Below, one piece after another: positions 8,411 through 16,095 of a stretch of DNA of 39,167 nt (position 1 is its first letter; every line of letters begins with the position of its first letter). Under the pieces are notes generated by a model. It saw only the letters and a program-made list of their open reading frames with translations. It made no database searches and had not been told where the DNA came from. Source of the DNA: an uncultured Acidimicrobiales bacterium (GTDB lineage: Bacteria; Actinomycetota; Acidimicrobiia; Acidimicrobiales; SHLQ01). Location: NCBI GenBank assembly GCA_938041035.1, contig CALHYX010000015.1:1-39167 (forward strand), written 5' to 3'. The position numbers and the translations under genes are program-made.

Positions 8411-9175
8411 ATGAGCGGCGCGGCGCCGGCGGGCGCGTCGACGATGTTCAAACTCAAGAACCTCGCGCTCGAGCCCCGCACGCGGCTGCGGCGGCGGAAG
8501 TACGCGACCGGCAGCGGCGATATCGGCTCGGTCATGCTGGAGCACTTTCACTACTCCGATGCCATTCTCGACTCGTTTGCGCGAACCATGGAGGAGCCGG
8601 ACTTCATGCACGCGTTCGCGCTCGATGCCGACTCGGTGGTGATCGACGTCGGCGGGTTCGTCGGCGAATGGTGCATCCCGATGGTGCAGCGGTACGGCTG
8701 TCGCATCGAGGTGTACGAGCCGGCGGCATCCGCCCTGCAAACGCTGCGCAAACGCACCGCGGATTTTCCGTCGGTGCACATCCACGACGTCGGGCTGGGG
8801 CGAGCGGACTTCGAGGCCCGGTTGGCGGAGAAGGGGCCCGGCTCCACCATCTACGAAAGCGATGAGGTCGACGCCGAGATCGAAACCGTTCGCATCCGCG
8901 ACGTGGTCGCCGAGTTCGACGAGCTGGGTTTCGGGAACATCGATCTGATGAAGATCAATATCGAGGGCGGCGAGTACGACCTGCTCGACCGTCTCCTCGC
9001 CAGCGACCACGGCGCCCGGGTCGACCAGTTCCTCATCCAGTTCCACGAATGGTTACCGCGGGCGTACTACCGGCGCTGGCGGATTCGGCGGAAGCTGCGC
9101 GAGACCCACGAGCTGGTCTGGGACTACCCGTGGGTGTTCGAGTTCTGGGTTCGGCGCGACGCCATCGGTCACTGA
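8411..9175 (+). CDS. FkbM-family SAM-dependent methyltransferase
   Basis: This protein has about 254 residues. VVIDVGGFVGEWCI is SAM motif I, IEVYEPAASA is the acidic motif II, and DLMKINIEGGEYDLL is the FkbM-family signature (usually K-x-D-x-E-G-x-E). FkbM enzymes O-methylate sugars or polyketides. I chose the ATG at 8411; a second ATG at 8444 is possible, and the frame upstream of 8411 has no family similarity. A TACCCT hexamer at 8368-8373 could be the -10 of a promoter with a leader of about 30 bases. Its position opposite the glycan operon suggests it methylates a residue of the same polymer. Confidence 0.87.
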   Translation: MSGAAPAGASTMFKLKNLALEPRTRLRRRKYATGSGDIGSVMLEHFHYSDAILDSFARTMEEPDFMHAFALDADSVVIDVGGFVGEWCIPMVQRYGCRIEVYEPAASALQTLRKRTADFPSVHIHDVGLGRADFEARLAEKGPGSTIYESDEVDAEIETVRIRDVVAEFDELGFGNIDLMKINIEGGEYDLLDRLLASDHGARVDQFLIQFHEWLPRAYYRRWRIRRKLRETHELVWDYPWVFEFWVRRDAIGH

Positions 9176-9187
9176 AGGGCCAGGGCC

Positions 9188-9754
9188 ATGGGGGCATCCG
9201 ACCTGGTGTTGTTGGCGGTCGCCGTGGTGTTGATCGGCGGGTGCGCCATCATCGCGGTCGCCGGTGGCCGGCCCCGGTTCTCACCCGGCGCGCGGGCGGC
9301 CGTGCTGGTGCTGCTCGGCGTCGGCGCGGTGGCGGCCCTCGTGCTCGGCTCCGCGATCCCGGTGTTTTGTGCGGCGCTCGCCGCCAACCTCACCGTCGGG
9401 CGCCTCGAGCTCTACCCGCTGTCGGCCTACACGATGTTCGCCGACACTCGGGACCATATCCGCCGAATCGCGATCGAGACCCCCGACGGGAGCCCGGTGT
9501 CGGGGGCCGCGGCGTTCGGGGTGAACGAAGTCGAGTTGTTCAAGCGCTTCAACACCGAGGTGGCCGTCGACGGTGACCTGGTCCGGACGTCGGTCGTGCT
9601 GGCCCGCCTACTCGATGACGCCCGGGCGGCGGCCGGCCTCCCCGAGCCGCTCGCCGCGTCGCAACTGGTTTTGTGCGAGTACCGCCTGGTCGAGGGCCGT
9701 CCGGTCGAGTCACGTTCGCCGCTCGGCGAGCCCTTTGGCGCGGCGGCCGGATAG
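9188..9754 (+). CDS. Membrane-anchored protein of unknown function, partner of downstream HTTM-like protein
   Basis: This is a 188-residue protein with two hydrophobic N-terminal segments (about 5-27 and 36-62, the second ending IPVFCAALAANL). A soluble domain follows that begins YPLSAYTMFADTRDHIRRIA and contains an FGVNEVELFKRFNTEV stretch. No catalytic motif is recognisable. The sequence YPLSAYTMFA recalls small domains found beside HTTM/vitamin-K-dependent-carboxylase-like membrane proteins, and such a protein lies three bases downstream. It begins 12 bases after the FkbM gene, so these three genes probably form one transcript. Confidence 0.72.
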   Translation: MGASDLVLLAVAVVLIGGCAIIAVAGGRPRFSPGARAAVLVLLGVGAVAALVLGSAIPVFCAALAANLTVGRLELYPLSAYTMFADTRDHIRRIAIETPDGSPVSGAAAFGVNEVELFKRFNTEVAVDGDLVRTSVVLARLLDDARAAAGLPEPLAASQLVLCEYRLVEGRPVESRSPLGEPFGAAAG

Positions 9755-9757
9755 TCC

Positions 9758-10597
9758 GTGGGCACCGACTGGGGCGATCTTGAACTGCTGTGCATGCGGG
9801 CGTTGTTCGGTTGGGCGATGTTGCGCGGGTTTCCGGGCGTTCTCCGGCGGGGCGAGCTCACGCACCCGGCCGGCTGGGCGCGTTGGGGTGGGCAGCGGCT
9901 GCTGGCGAATCCGGTGTTGCCCGGCGTCACCCGGTTCCTGTTCGAGATCGCCCTGGTGGCCTACGTGGCCGGTCTCGGCGAACCGGTTGCCCTGGGCGCG
10001 CTGTTGGCGATCTGGGCGATCGCGGTCACCGCCAACTCATCGCATGGCGCCGTCAACCACGGGCACTACCTGACCGGCGTCATCCTGGCCGCCCAGCTCG
10101 GCGGGTGGGTGGCCCACGCCGTGGCCGGGGCGGGTACCGGGCCGGTGGTGCTCGACACCGCCCCGAAGACGGCGGTGTGGTGGACCGTGCAGGGGGTCGC
10201 TGCCACCTACGCCGCGTCCGGCATCGCCAAGGTGATCGACAGCGGGTTCGGTTGGATCGCCCGGTCGCCCAGCCTGGTGTTGTACGCCGCGGCCAACCTC
10301 GGCACCCGCCCGCGCGCGGGGGCCGGACGGCCGCGGGCGCTTCGGCTGATCGATGCCGCCGGGCGGCATCCCGGGATGGCCCGCATCGTCTTCGGGGCGG
10401 GCCTGGTCTTGGAGATCCTGGCGCCGCTTTCGTTGTTCAATCGCTGGACGCTGGTGGCGGGTGGGGTGGTGCTGTGGATTTTTCATCGAGCCAACCAGGA
10501 GTTTCTGGGCCTCGCGTTCGGCCAGTACCGCATGATCCTGGTGATCTACTTCATCAACATCCCGTACCTGCTCGGACTGCCGTTTGGCGGGATCTAG
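9758..10597 (+). CDS. Polytopic membrane protein, HTTM/DoxX-like
   Basis: This is a 279-residue protein with about six hydrophobic segments. The motif TANSSHGAVNHGHYLTGVIL puts three histidines in a polar loop beside a membrane helix. AASGIAKVIDSGFGWI and IFHRANQEFLGLAFGQYRMI match the style of HTTM (horizontally transferred transmembrane) and vitamin-K gamma-carboxylase-like membrane domains. The C-terminal helix pair ends with YFINIPYLLGLPF. The start is a GTG at 9758, three bases after the previous stop. Function is unknown; membrane redox or lipid modification is a guess from the family. Confidence 0.74.
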   Translation: MGTDWGDLELLCMRALFGWAMLRGFPGVLRRGELTHPAGWARWGGQRLLANPVLPGVTRFLFEIALVAYVAGLGEPVALGALLAIWAIAVTANSSHGAVNHGHYLTGVILAAQLGGWVAHAVAGAGTGPVVLDTAPKTAVWWTVQGVAATYAASGIAKVIDSGFGWIARSPSLVLYAAANLGTRPRAGAGRPRALRLIDAAGRHPGMARIVFGAGLVLEILAPLSLFNRWTLVAGGVVLWIFHRANQEFLGLAFGQYRMILVIYFINIPYLLGLPFGGI

Positions 10598-10606
10598 CCC
10601 CCGGGC

Positions 10607-11275
10607 TCACCGACACGCGTCCTTCAGAAACTCCATCACCGGTCGGGCCTCTTCCCAGCGGTCGAGGATGAACTGGTCGAGCTTCGGGTCGGTGAACAAC
10701 TTCGGATCGTCGTGGTCGGACCAGAAGGTCCACTGCTTGTTCAACACCCGCGGCTCGAGTTCGGCGAGCTCTTTGAGCTCGGCCGGGGCGCGCTTGTGGG
10801 CTTCGCCACCGAGCCTGCCGTAGGTGCGGGCGAACCCGGCCCGCCTTTCGAGCTTCGCCAACTCGGCCCGGTTCTCGCCGACATAGAGCCGAACGGTGTC
10901 GCGCAGGTCGTTGTCGGGCATGTACAACCCGCCCGCGGTCCACACCCCGTGCACGCTGATGCGGCAGGTGTACGCCGGCCAGCCCGGGTCGTGTTTCTCG
11001 TGGCGACCGACCGTGATCCCGAGTTCGGTCTTGTACGGCGTCTTGTCCTTGGCGAAGCGAACGTCTCGATTGATCCGGTAGATCGCCTTCTTCGGAGCCA
11101 CCTCGTACTCGGGCTCGACCTCTTTGACCTGTTCGACGAGCGCCTCGGCCAGCTTGAGGTAGGGCTGGCGCAGGTGGGTTTCGTAGTCCTTTCGATGCTC
11201 GTCGAACCACGCCTTGTCATTGTTCTTGGCCAGGCCCTTCCAGAACCGAACGGAGTCCTTGGTGAAAAACGTCAT
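10607..11275 (-). CDS. DUF2461 family protein
   Basis: This 222-residue protein has the DUF2461/TIGR02453 pattern: N-terminal FWKGLAKNNDKAWFDEHRKD, central RINRDVRFAKDKTPYKTELG and GLYMPDNDLRDTVR, and C-terminal KLFTDPKLDQFILDRWEEA. The family is widespread and soluble, and its biochemical role is not established. The ATG lies five bases after the stop of the upstream SDR, so the two form an operon. Its stop lies nine bases from the convergent membrane-protein gene; the AGCCCCCGGGCT palindrome between them is too short to call a terminator. Confidence 0.88.
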   Translation of the reverse strand: MTFFTKDSVRFWKGLAKNNDKAWFDEHRKDYETHLRQPYLKLAEALVEQVKEVEPEYEVAPKKAIYRINRDVRFAKDKTPYKTELGITVGRHEKHDPGWPAYTCRISVHGVWTAGGLYMPDNDLRDTVRLYVGENRAELAKLERRAGFARTYGRLGGEAHKRAPAELKELAELEPRVLNKQWTFWSDHDDPKLFTDPKLDQFILDRWEEARPVMEFLKDACR

Positions 11276-11280
11276 GGCGA

Positions 11281-12084
11281 TCAGTTCACCAGACTGGCGA
11301 TTCCGCCGTCGACCGGGATGATGGCACCGGTCAGATAGGCCCCGGCCCGGCTCGACAGGTAGATCACAGTGCCGGCGACGTCTTCGGGCGAGCCGATTCG
11401 GCCGAGCGGGTTGGTGCTCTCGACCATCGTGCGGCCGGCATCGTCGTCGAGGACGTAGGCCATCATCTTCGACTCGAACGGCCCGGGGGCGATCGAGTTG
11501 ACGGTGATGTGCTCGGGGGCGACGAACTTGGCGAGGTGGCGCGCCATCATCTGCACGCCCGCCTTTGACGCCGAGTACGAAAAGGTGTCGCCGACCGGCA
11601 CCCGTATGCCATCGATCGAGCCGATCATGATCACCCGGCCCGGGTCCTCGGCGGTGGCCGATGCCCGCAGCTGGGGGAGGAGCGCCTGGGTCAACAGGAA
11701 CGGGGCCTTGACGTTGATGCTGAGCACCTTGTCGAACCCGGACTCGGGAAACTCATCGATCGGTGCGCCCCAGGCGGCCCCGGCGTTGTTGACGAGGATG
11801 TCGATGCGATCCTCGCGCTCGGTGAGTTGGGCGACGAACGCCTCGATGCCGGCGCCGGTCGACAGGTCGGCCGGGATCGAGAAACACTCGCCGAGGGTGG
11901 ACAGTTCGGCCGCCATCTCGTCGCAGGCCTGGGCCTTGCGGGCGGTGATGTAGGTGCGCACGCCGTTGCTGACCAGGCCGCGGGCGATCATCGCGCCGAT
12001 GCCGCGGGATCCGCCCGTCACGACGGCCACCTTGCCGCTCACATTGAAGAGTTCGGCGATAGGCAGAGGTACGGCGTCGGTCAT
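11281..12084 (-). CDS. Short-chain dehydrogenase/reductase
   Basis: This is a 267-residue classical SDR: VTGGSRGIGAMIARGL binds the cofactor, LVNNAGAAWG is the NNAG motif, and the catalytic triad is in MIGSIDGIRV (Ser) and FSYSASKAGVQ (Tyr, Lys). SIAPGPFESKM and TGAIIPVDGGIAS complete the fold. It resembles the RhlG-like SDR group common in actinobacteria. The frame is open further upstream, but the ATG at 12084 has AGGAG six bases before it and fits the family N-terminus. It diverges from the steroid-type operon across 196 bases, which fits a related oxidoreductase step on a CoA ester or steroid. The substrate is not readable. Confidence 0.88.
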   Translation of the reverse strand: MTDAVPLPIAELFNVSGKVAVVTGGSRGIGAMIARGLVSNGVRTYITARKAQACDEMAAELSTLGECFSIPADLSTGAGIEAFVAQLTEREDRIDILVNNAGAAWGAPIDEFPESGFDKVLSINVKAPFLLTQALLPQLRASATAEDPGRVIMIGSIDGIRVPVGDTFSYSASKAGVQMMARHLAKFVAPEHITVNSIAPGPFESKMMAYVLDDDAGRTMVESTNPLGRIGSPEDVAGTVIYLSSRAGAYLTGAIIPVDGGIASLVN

Positions 12085-12237
12085 GAGTGCTCCTGGGGCG
12101 TCGGTGGCGGAGGTAGTGGTCCTGCGACCATAGAACCTGTCGGGCAGGCGCAATGAGTTGAGCTCCGCGGGCACCCCCGACGAAGAAAAGCCCAATCGGT
12201 TTTGCCCCGGGCGGCCGGGTGCTCCATCGTGAGGATC

Positions 12238-12243
12238 TAGGAT
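12238..12243 (+). promoter_or_regulatory. Candidate -10 hexamer of the steroid-type operon
   Basis: TAGGAT lies 37 bases before the ATG of the first acyl-CoA dehydrogenase gene. It matches the TANNNT -10 pattern common in actinobacteria. Its last two bases run into the 19-base palindrome, so repressor binding there would block the promoter. No convincing -35 is visible. Confidence 0.4.
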
Positions 12244-12260
12244 CTGACGAGTCGTCAGAT
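12242..12260. promoter_or_regulatory. 19-base perfect palindrome, probable repressor operator
   Basis: ATCTGACGA-G-TCGTCAGAT is a perfect inverted repeat with 9-base arms and a one-base centre. It lies 20 bases before the dehydrogenase ATG and overlaps the candidate -10 and the expected transcription start. Its size and symmetry fit a TetR-family operator. KstR-type TetR regulators control steroid catabolism in mycobacteria, but this sequence does not match the KstR consensus I know. No regulator gene lies in the window. Confidence 0.65.
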
Positions 12261-12280
12261 ATCGGCCGTCCGGGGGACGC

Positions 12281-13462
12281 ATGCACCTGCAAGAAACCGA
12301 TGACCAGCTCGCCTTCCGGGCCGAGCTCCGCCAGTACTTCGACCAGCTGCTCACGCCGGAGATCCGTACGCAGCTCGAGGACGAATCCACCGGCAGCGCG
12401 GTGCGCCGCCAGCTCTTCAAACAACTGGGCGCGGACGGCTGGCTCGGTGTCGGCTGGCCGGTCGAGTACGGCGGCCTCGGCCGTTCGACCTCGGACCAGT
12501 TCATCTTTGTCGACGAAGCCAAGCGGGCCGATTGTCCGGTTCCGTTCGTCACGCTCAGCACCGTGGGCCCGACGCTGATCTCCCAGGGCTCCGAGCAGCA
12601 CAAGAGCGACTTCCTGCCCGGCATCCTCACCGGCGAGATCGTGTTTGCCATCGGGTACTCCGAACCCGGAGCGGGCACCGACCTCGCGAATCTGTCGACC
12701 CGCGCCGACCTCGACGGCGACGAGTGGGTCATCAACGGCCAAAAGATCTGGACCTCGGGCGCCCATGAGGCCGACTACGTGTGGCTGGCGTGCCGCACCG
12801 ACCAGGAGGCCAAGAAGCACCGCGGTATCTCGATCATCATCGTGCCGACGGCGGCGGCGGGATTCTCCTGCACGCCGATCACCACGGTCGGCGGCATGCG
12901 CTCGAACGCGTCGTACTACGACAACATTCGCGTGCCCAAGGCCAACTTGGTCGGCGAGGTCAACGGCGGCTGGAAGCTCATCACCAGCCAGCTGAACCAC
13001 GAACGGGTCGGGCTCAGCGCCATCTCGGTCGAAGCGCTCGAGCTCTATGACCGCACGGTCGCCTGGGTGGCCGACGCCGACGCCGGCGACGGCACCAAGC
13101 TTCTCGATCTCGACTGGGTGCGGGCTGACCTCGCCCGTTGCAAGGCCAAGCTCGAAGCGATGGACCTGCTCAACTGGAACATGGTGCGCGCGGTCGAGAA
13201 CGACACCCTGACCGGCCCGCAGGCCTCGGGTGTCAAGGTCTACGGAACCGAGGCGGCGGTCGACGTGTACAACACGTTGATGGGCATCGTCGGTCCCGCC
13301 GGCCGCCATCGCACCGGGTCACCCGGAGCGGTACTCGCCGGCCGGTTGGAGCGATCCAGTCGGTCGGGCCAGATCAACACCTTCGGCGGCGGAGTCAACG
13401 AGATCAACCGCGACATGATCTCCTGGATGCGCCTTGGGCTGAAGCGCCCGAGCGCTCGCTGA
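12281..13462 (+). CDS. Acyl-CoA dehydrogenase, FadE29/ChsE2-like subunit
   Basis: This 393-residue acyl-CoA dehydrogenase has the flavin-fold markers GWLGVGWPVEYGGLG, FAIGYSEPGAGTDLANL, INGQKIWTSGAHEADYVWLA and the C-terminal NTFGGGVNEINRDMIS. These match mycobacterial FadE29, one half of the ChsE1-ChsE2 heterotetramer that dehydrogenates the C22 side-chain CoA ester of cholesterol. The ATG at 12281 has GGGGGA five to ten bases upstream. It is the first gene of an operon ordered like the igr locus and lies eight bases before the second subunit. Assignment to steroid rather than another branched acyl-CoA rests on the neighbours. Confidence 0.87.
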   Translation: MHLQETDDQLAFRAELRQYFDQLLTPEIRTQLEDESTGSAVRRQLFKQLGADGWLGVGWPVEYGGLGRSTSDQFIFVDEAKRADCPVPFVTLSTVGPTLISQGSEQHKSDFLPGILTGEIVFAIGYSEPGAGTDLANLSTRADLDGDEWVINGQKIWTSGAHEADYVWLACRTDQEAKKHRGISIIIVPTAAAGFSCTPITTVGGMRSNASYYDNIRVPKANLVGEVNGGWKLITSQLNHERVGLSAISVEALELYDRTVAWVADADAGDGTKLLDLDWVRADLARCKAKLEAMDLLNWNMVRAVENDTLTGPQASGVKVYGTEAAVDVYNTLMGIVGPAGRHRTGSPGAVLAGRLERSSRSGQINTFGGGVNEINRDMISWMRLGLKRPSAR

Positions 13463-13470
13463 GGAGCGCT

Positions 13471-14595
13471 GTGGACTTCACGACGAGCGAAGAACAGGAC
13501 GCGATCGCCGAACTGGCCGAGCAGGTGTTCACCGGCGCGACCACCCTGGCGACGGTCGAGGCCACCGAGCGCAGCGACGATCGGTTCGACCGCGAACTCT
13601 GGACCAAGGTGGCCGAAACCGGATTGCTCGGGGTCAATGTGCCCGAAGCATCCGGCGGCCTCGGTTTCGGCGCCGCCGAACTGGCCCTCGTAGCCGAGGC
13701 GCACGGCGCTTCGGTGTCGCCGATCCCACTGCTGCCAACGGTGCTGGCGGGGCGGATCATCGCCGCCCACGGCTCCGATGCCCAGCGCGAACAATGGCTA
13801 CCCGGGGTGGTCGATGGTTCGACCGTCCTCACGGTGGCGCTCGAGGAGTGGGGCGTGAACAACCCCAACGCGGTGTCGGTCATCGCTACCCCGGCCGCCG
13901 ATGGATACACGCTCTCGGGCGCCAAGCCCGGCGTCGCGGCCATCGCGGACGCGGCCCGAGTCGTGGTGCCCGCGGCTACACCCGACGGCGAGATCATCGC
14001 CGCGTTGGTGGACCCGTCGGACTCCTCGGTCGAGGTCATCACGAACGAAACCACCAACTACGAGCTCCAAGGGTCGTTGACGTTCGCCGACACGCCCGTC
14101 GCGGCCACCGAGGTGATGGCGCTCGGCGCCGATGGGCTGGCCCACGTGGTCGCGGCCGCGCGGATTGGCACCTCGGCGACGGTGCTCGGGGCCTGCAAGG
14201 CCGCCATCGCCACCACCGTCGAGCACGCCAACACCCGGGAGCAGTTCGGTAAACCGTTGGCGATGAACCAGTCGTACTCCCAGCGCATGGCCGACGCCGC
14301 GATCGACGTCGATTGCATTTGGGCGACGGTGACCAAGGCGGCGTGGATGCTCGACGCCGGCCTCGATGCCGAGGAAGCCTCGCTCATCGCGGCATGGTGG
14401 GCGGCCGACGGCGGCTCCCGGGTCGTGCACAGCACCCAGCACCTGCACGGCGGTACGGGTGCCGACATCAGTTATCCGATTCACCGGTACTTCCTCTGGG
14501 TCAAGCAACGGGCGAACTCGATGGGCACGGCCAGCAGTCACCTCTCGCACCTCGGCGATGCCATCGCTTCGAATCTCACCGGCGCTTCGGCCTAG
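13471..14595 (+). CDS. Acyl-CoA dehydrogenase, FadE28/ChsE1-like subunit
   Basis: This 374-residue protein belongs to the divergent acyl-CoA dehydrogenase subunit type. It has GLLGVNVPEASGGLGFGAAE in the N-terminal domain, a degenerate middle domain, and NTREQFGKPLAMNQSYSQRM and HLHGGTGADISYPIHRYFLW in the C-terminal helical domain. Such subunits pair with a FadE29-like partner to make one FAD site per dimer. The GTG at 13471 has GAGGAG just upstream. The gene follows its partner after eight bases, as in heteromeric ChsE enzymes. Its TAG stop is also the first half of a possible -10 for the next gene. Confidence 0.87.
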   Translation: MDFTTSEEQDAIAELAEQVFTGATTLATVEATERSDDRFDRELWTKVAETGLLGVNVPEASGGLGFGAAELALVAEAHGASVSPIPLLPTVLAGRIIAAHGSDAQREQWLPGVVDGSTVLTVALEEWGVNNPNAVSVIATPAADGYTLSGAKPGVAAIADAARVVVPAATPDGEIIAALVDPSDSSVEVITNETTNYELQGSLTFADTPVAATEVMALGADGLAHVVAAARIGTSATVLGACKAAIATTVEHANTREQFGKPLAMNQSYSQRMADAAIDVDCIWATVTKAAWMLDAGLDAEEASLIAAWWAADGGSRVVHSTQHLHGGTGADISYPIHRYFLWVKQRANSMGTASSHLSHLGDAIASNLTGASA

Positions 14596-14598
14596 GGT
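14593..14598 (+). promoter_or_regulatory. Possible internal -10 formed from a stop codon (leaderless start)
   Basis: TAGGGT begins with the stop codon of the FadE28-like gene and is followed by six bases and then the GTG at 14605. This is the spacing expected for a leaderless actinobacterial transcript. The same TAGNNT-N6-start layout recurs at several other genes in this window. Confidence 0.35.
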
Positions 14599-14604
14599 CG
14601 AAGC

Positions 14605-16095
14605 GTGGGGGAAAACGAGAAAATGACGTCAAGCACCGGCGCTGCCGAGGTCGACCCGGCCGAACAAGCCGCGAAGGAGGCGTTCTTCGCCGAACTCGTC
14701 GAGATGGTCGGCCTGACCGGCTCGCCCAAGGTCGCCCGCGACCCGGTGAACGTGGCGACGGTGCACAACTGGTGCGATGCCATGTCGGAGGCGAACCCTC
14801 GGTTCCGCGCCGGCGAGGTGGCGCCGCCGGCGATGCTCAACGTGTGGACGATGCCCGGACTGTTGATGGGCGAACAGCTGCCCCGCGACATGAGCGAGCC
14901 GCAGTATCAGGTGTACACCAAACTCGACGACGCCGGATTCTCCTCGGTGGTGGCGGTGAACTCCGAGCAGGTGTACGAGCGTTACCTGGTGCCCGGCGAT
15001 GTGTTGACCCAGACCACCACCCTGGTCGATGTGTCGCCGGAGAAGGCGACGGCGCTGGGTGTCGGTCACTTTGTCACGACCGAGGTTGCCTACACGGACG
15101 CGGCCGGCGCCTCGGTCGGCTCGGTGTTCTTCCGGGTGCTCAAGTTCAAGCCCGGGACCGGTCGGCGCACGACCAAAACCGACCCGAAGCGCCAGGCGCT
15201 GCTCGACGCCGGCCTCGACCCGGACGAACTCATGCCCGCCAAGCCCCGACCGAAGCGGCCGATGCCTCAATGGAACCAGGACCAGGCGTGGCACTGGGAA
15301 GGGTTACGGGCGCGCGAACTGCGCATCCAACGGTTCACCGATGACGGGTCGTTGCTCCATCCACCCGCGAACTGCAATCCGGCCACCCAGTCCATGGACT
15401 ACGACTACATCGTCGCTTCGGGGAAAGCCACGCTGTACAGCTACACGGTGCCGCACTACCCGCAGATCCCGGCGTTCGATTATCCGATGGTCGTCGGCCT
15501 GGTCGAACTCGAGGAAGGCGTTCGCCTCATCACCAACATCGTCGGGGTGAAGCCGGACCAACTCGAAATCGGGATGCCGTTGGAGGTGTGCTTCATCGAC
15601 ACCCACGACGACGTCACGTTGCACCAGTTCCGACCCGCGGCCCCGGCGCCGCGCGCCGACACCCTCGTGGCCTCGGCGGTGGCGGTGGGCGATCGCCTGC
15701 CGTTGGCGTCGATTCCGATCGAGCCGCGACTGATCATCTCCACCGCGTTGGCCACCCGGGATTTTCAAGACGTCCACCACGACGTCGCCGCGGCGAAGGC
15801 CAAAGGGTCCAAGGACATCTTCATGAACATCTTGACCTCGAGCGGTCTGGCGGCGCGATGGATCGGCGACTGGGCCGGCCCGGACGCCACCTTCCGGCGG
15901 CTCAAGATCGGCCTCGGTGTACCCAACTATCCGGGGGACACCATGACCATGTCGGGTTCGGTCACCGAAGTGGCCGACGACGGGGCGATCACCATCGGGT
16001 TCACCGGCACCAACGCCCTCGGCGCCCACATCACCGGCACGGCCGAGATCGTCCTGCCCGATGCCGGAGCGACCGGCGAGGGGAGTGGGGCATGA
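14605..16095 (+). CDS. ChsH2-ChsH1 fusion: MaoC hotdog - DUF35 OB-fold - MaoC hydratase
   Basis: This 496-residue protein joins what are two genes in the mycobacterial igr locus. About residues 25-185 are a MaoC-like hotdog domain (GEVAPPAMLNVWTMPGLL) as in ChsH2. About 220-345 are a DUF35 OB-fold (WHWEGLRARELRIQ, ALVELEEGVRLITNIVG-like strands). About 366-488 are a ChsH1-type MaoC domain with the hydratase signature STALATRDFQDVHHD and GSKDIFMNIL. The partner ChsH1-ChsH2 hydrates the 17-side-chain enoyl-CoA, and the DUF35 domain docks the Ltp2 aldolase. The DUF35 part lacks the usual CxxC zinc-ribbon pairs (RFTDDG replaces RCxxCG). Start GTG 14605 fits the leaderless layout; ATG 14623 is the alternative. 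It overlaps the next gene by four bases (ATGA). Confidence 0.88.
   Translation: MGENEKMTSSTGAAEVDPAEQAAKEAFFAELVEMVGLTGSPKVARDPVNVATVHNWCDAMSEANPRFRAGEVAPPAMLNVWTMPGLLMGEQLPRDMSEPQYQVYTKLDDAGFSSVVAVNSEQVYERYLVPGDVLTQTTTLVDVSPEKATALGVGHFVTTEVAYTDAAGASVGSVFFRVLKFKPGTGRRTTKTDPKRQALLDAGLDPDELMPAKPRPKRPMPQWNQDQAWHWEGLRARELRIQRFTDDGSLLHPPANCNPATQSMDYDYIVASGKATLYSYTVPHYPQIPAFDYPMVVGLVELEEGVRLITNIVGVKPDQLEIGMPLEVCFIDTHDDVTLHQFRPAAPAPRADTLVASAVAVGDRLPLASIPIEPRLIISTALATRDFQDVHHDVAAAKAKGSKDIFMNILTSSGLAARWIGDWAGPDATFRRLKIGLGVPNYPGDTMTMSGSVTEVADDGAITIGFTGTNALGAHITGTAEIVLPDAGATGEGSGA

Noticed and set aside
10594..10609. AGCCCCCGGGCT palindrome between convergent genes as a terminator
   Set aside because: The stem is only five bases with almost no loop and there is no T tract.
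12085..12735. N-terminal extension of the SDR frame up to 12735
   Set aside because: It overlaps the divergent dehydrogenase gene and has no family similarity; the ATG at 12084 has a strong AGGAG.
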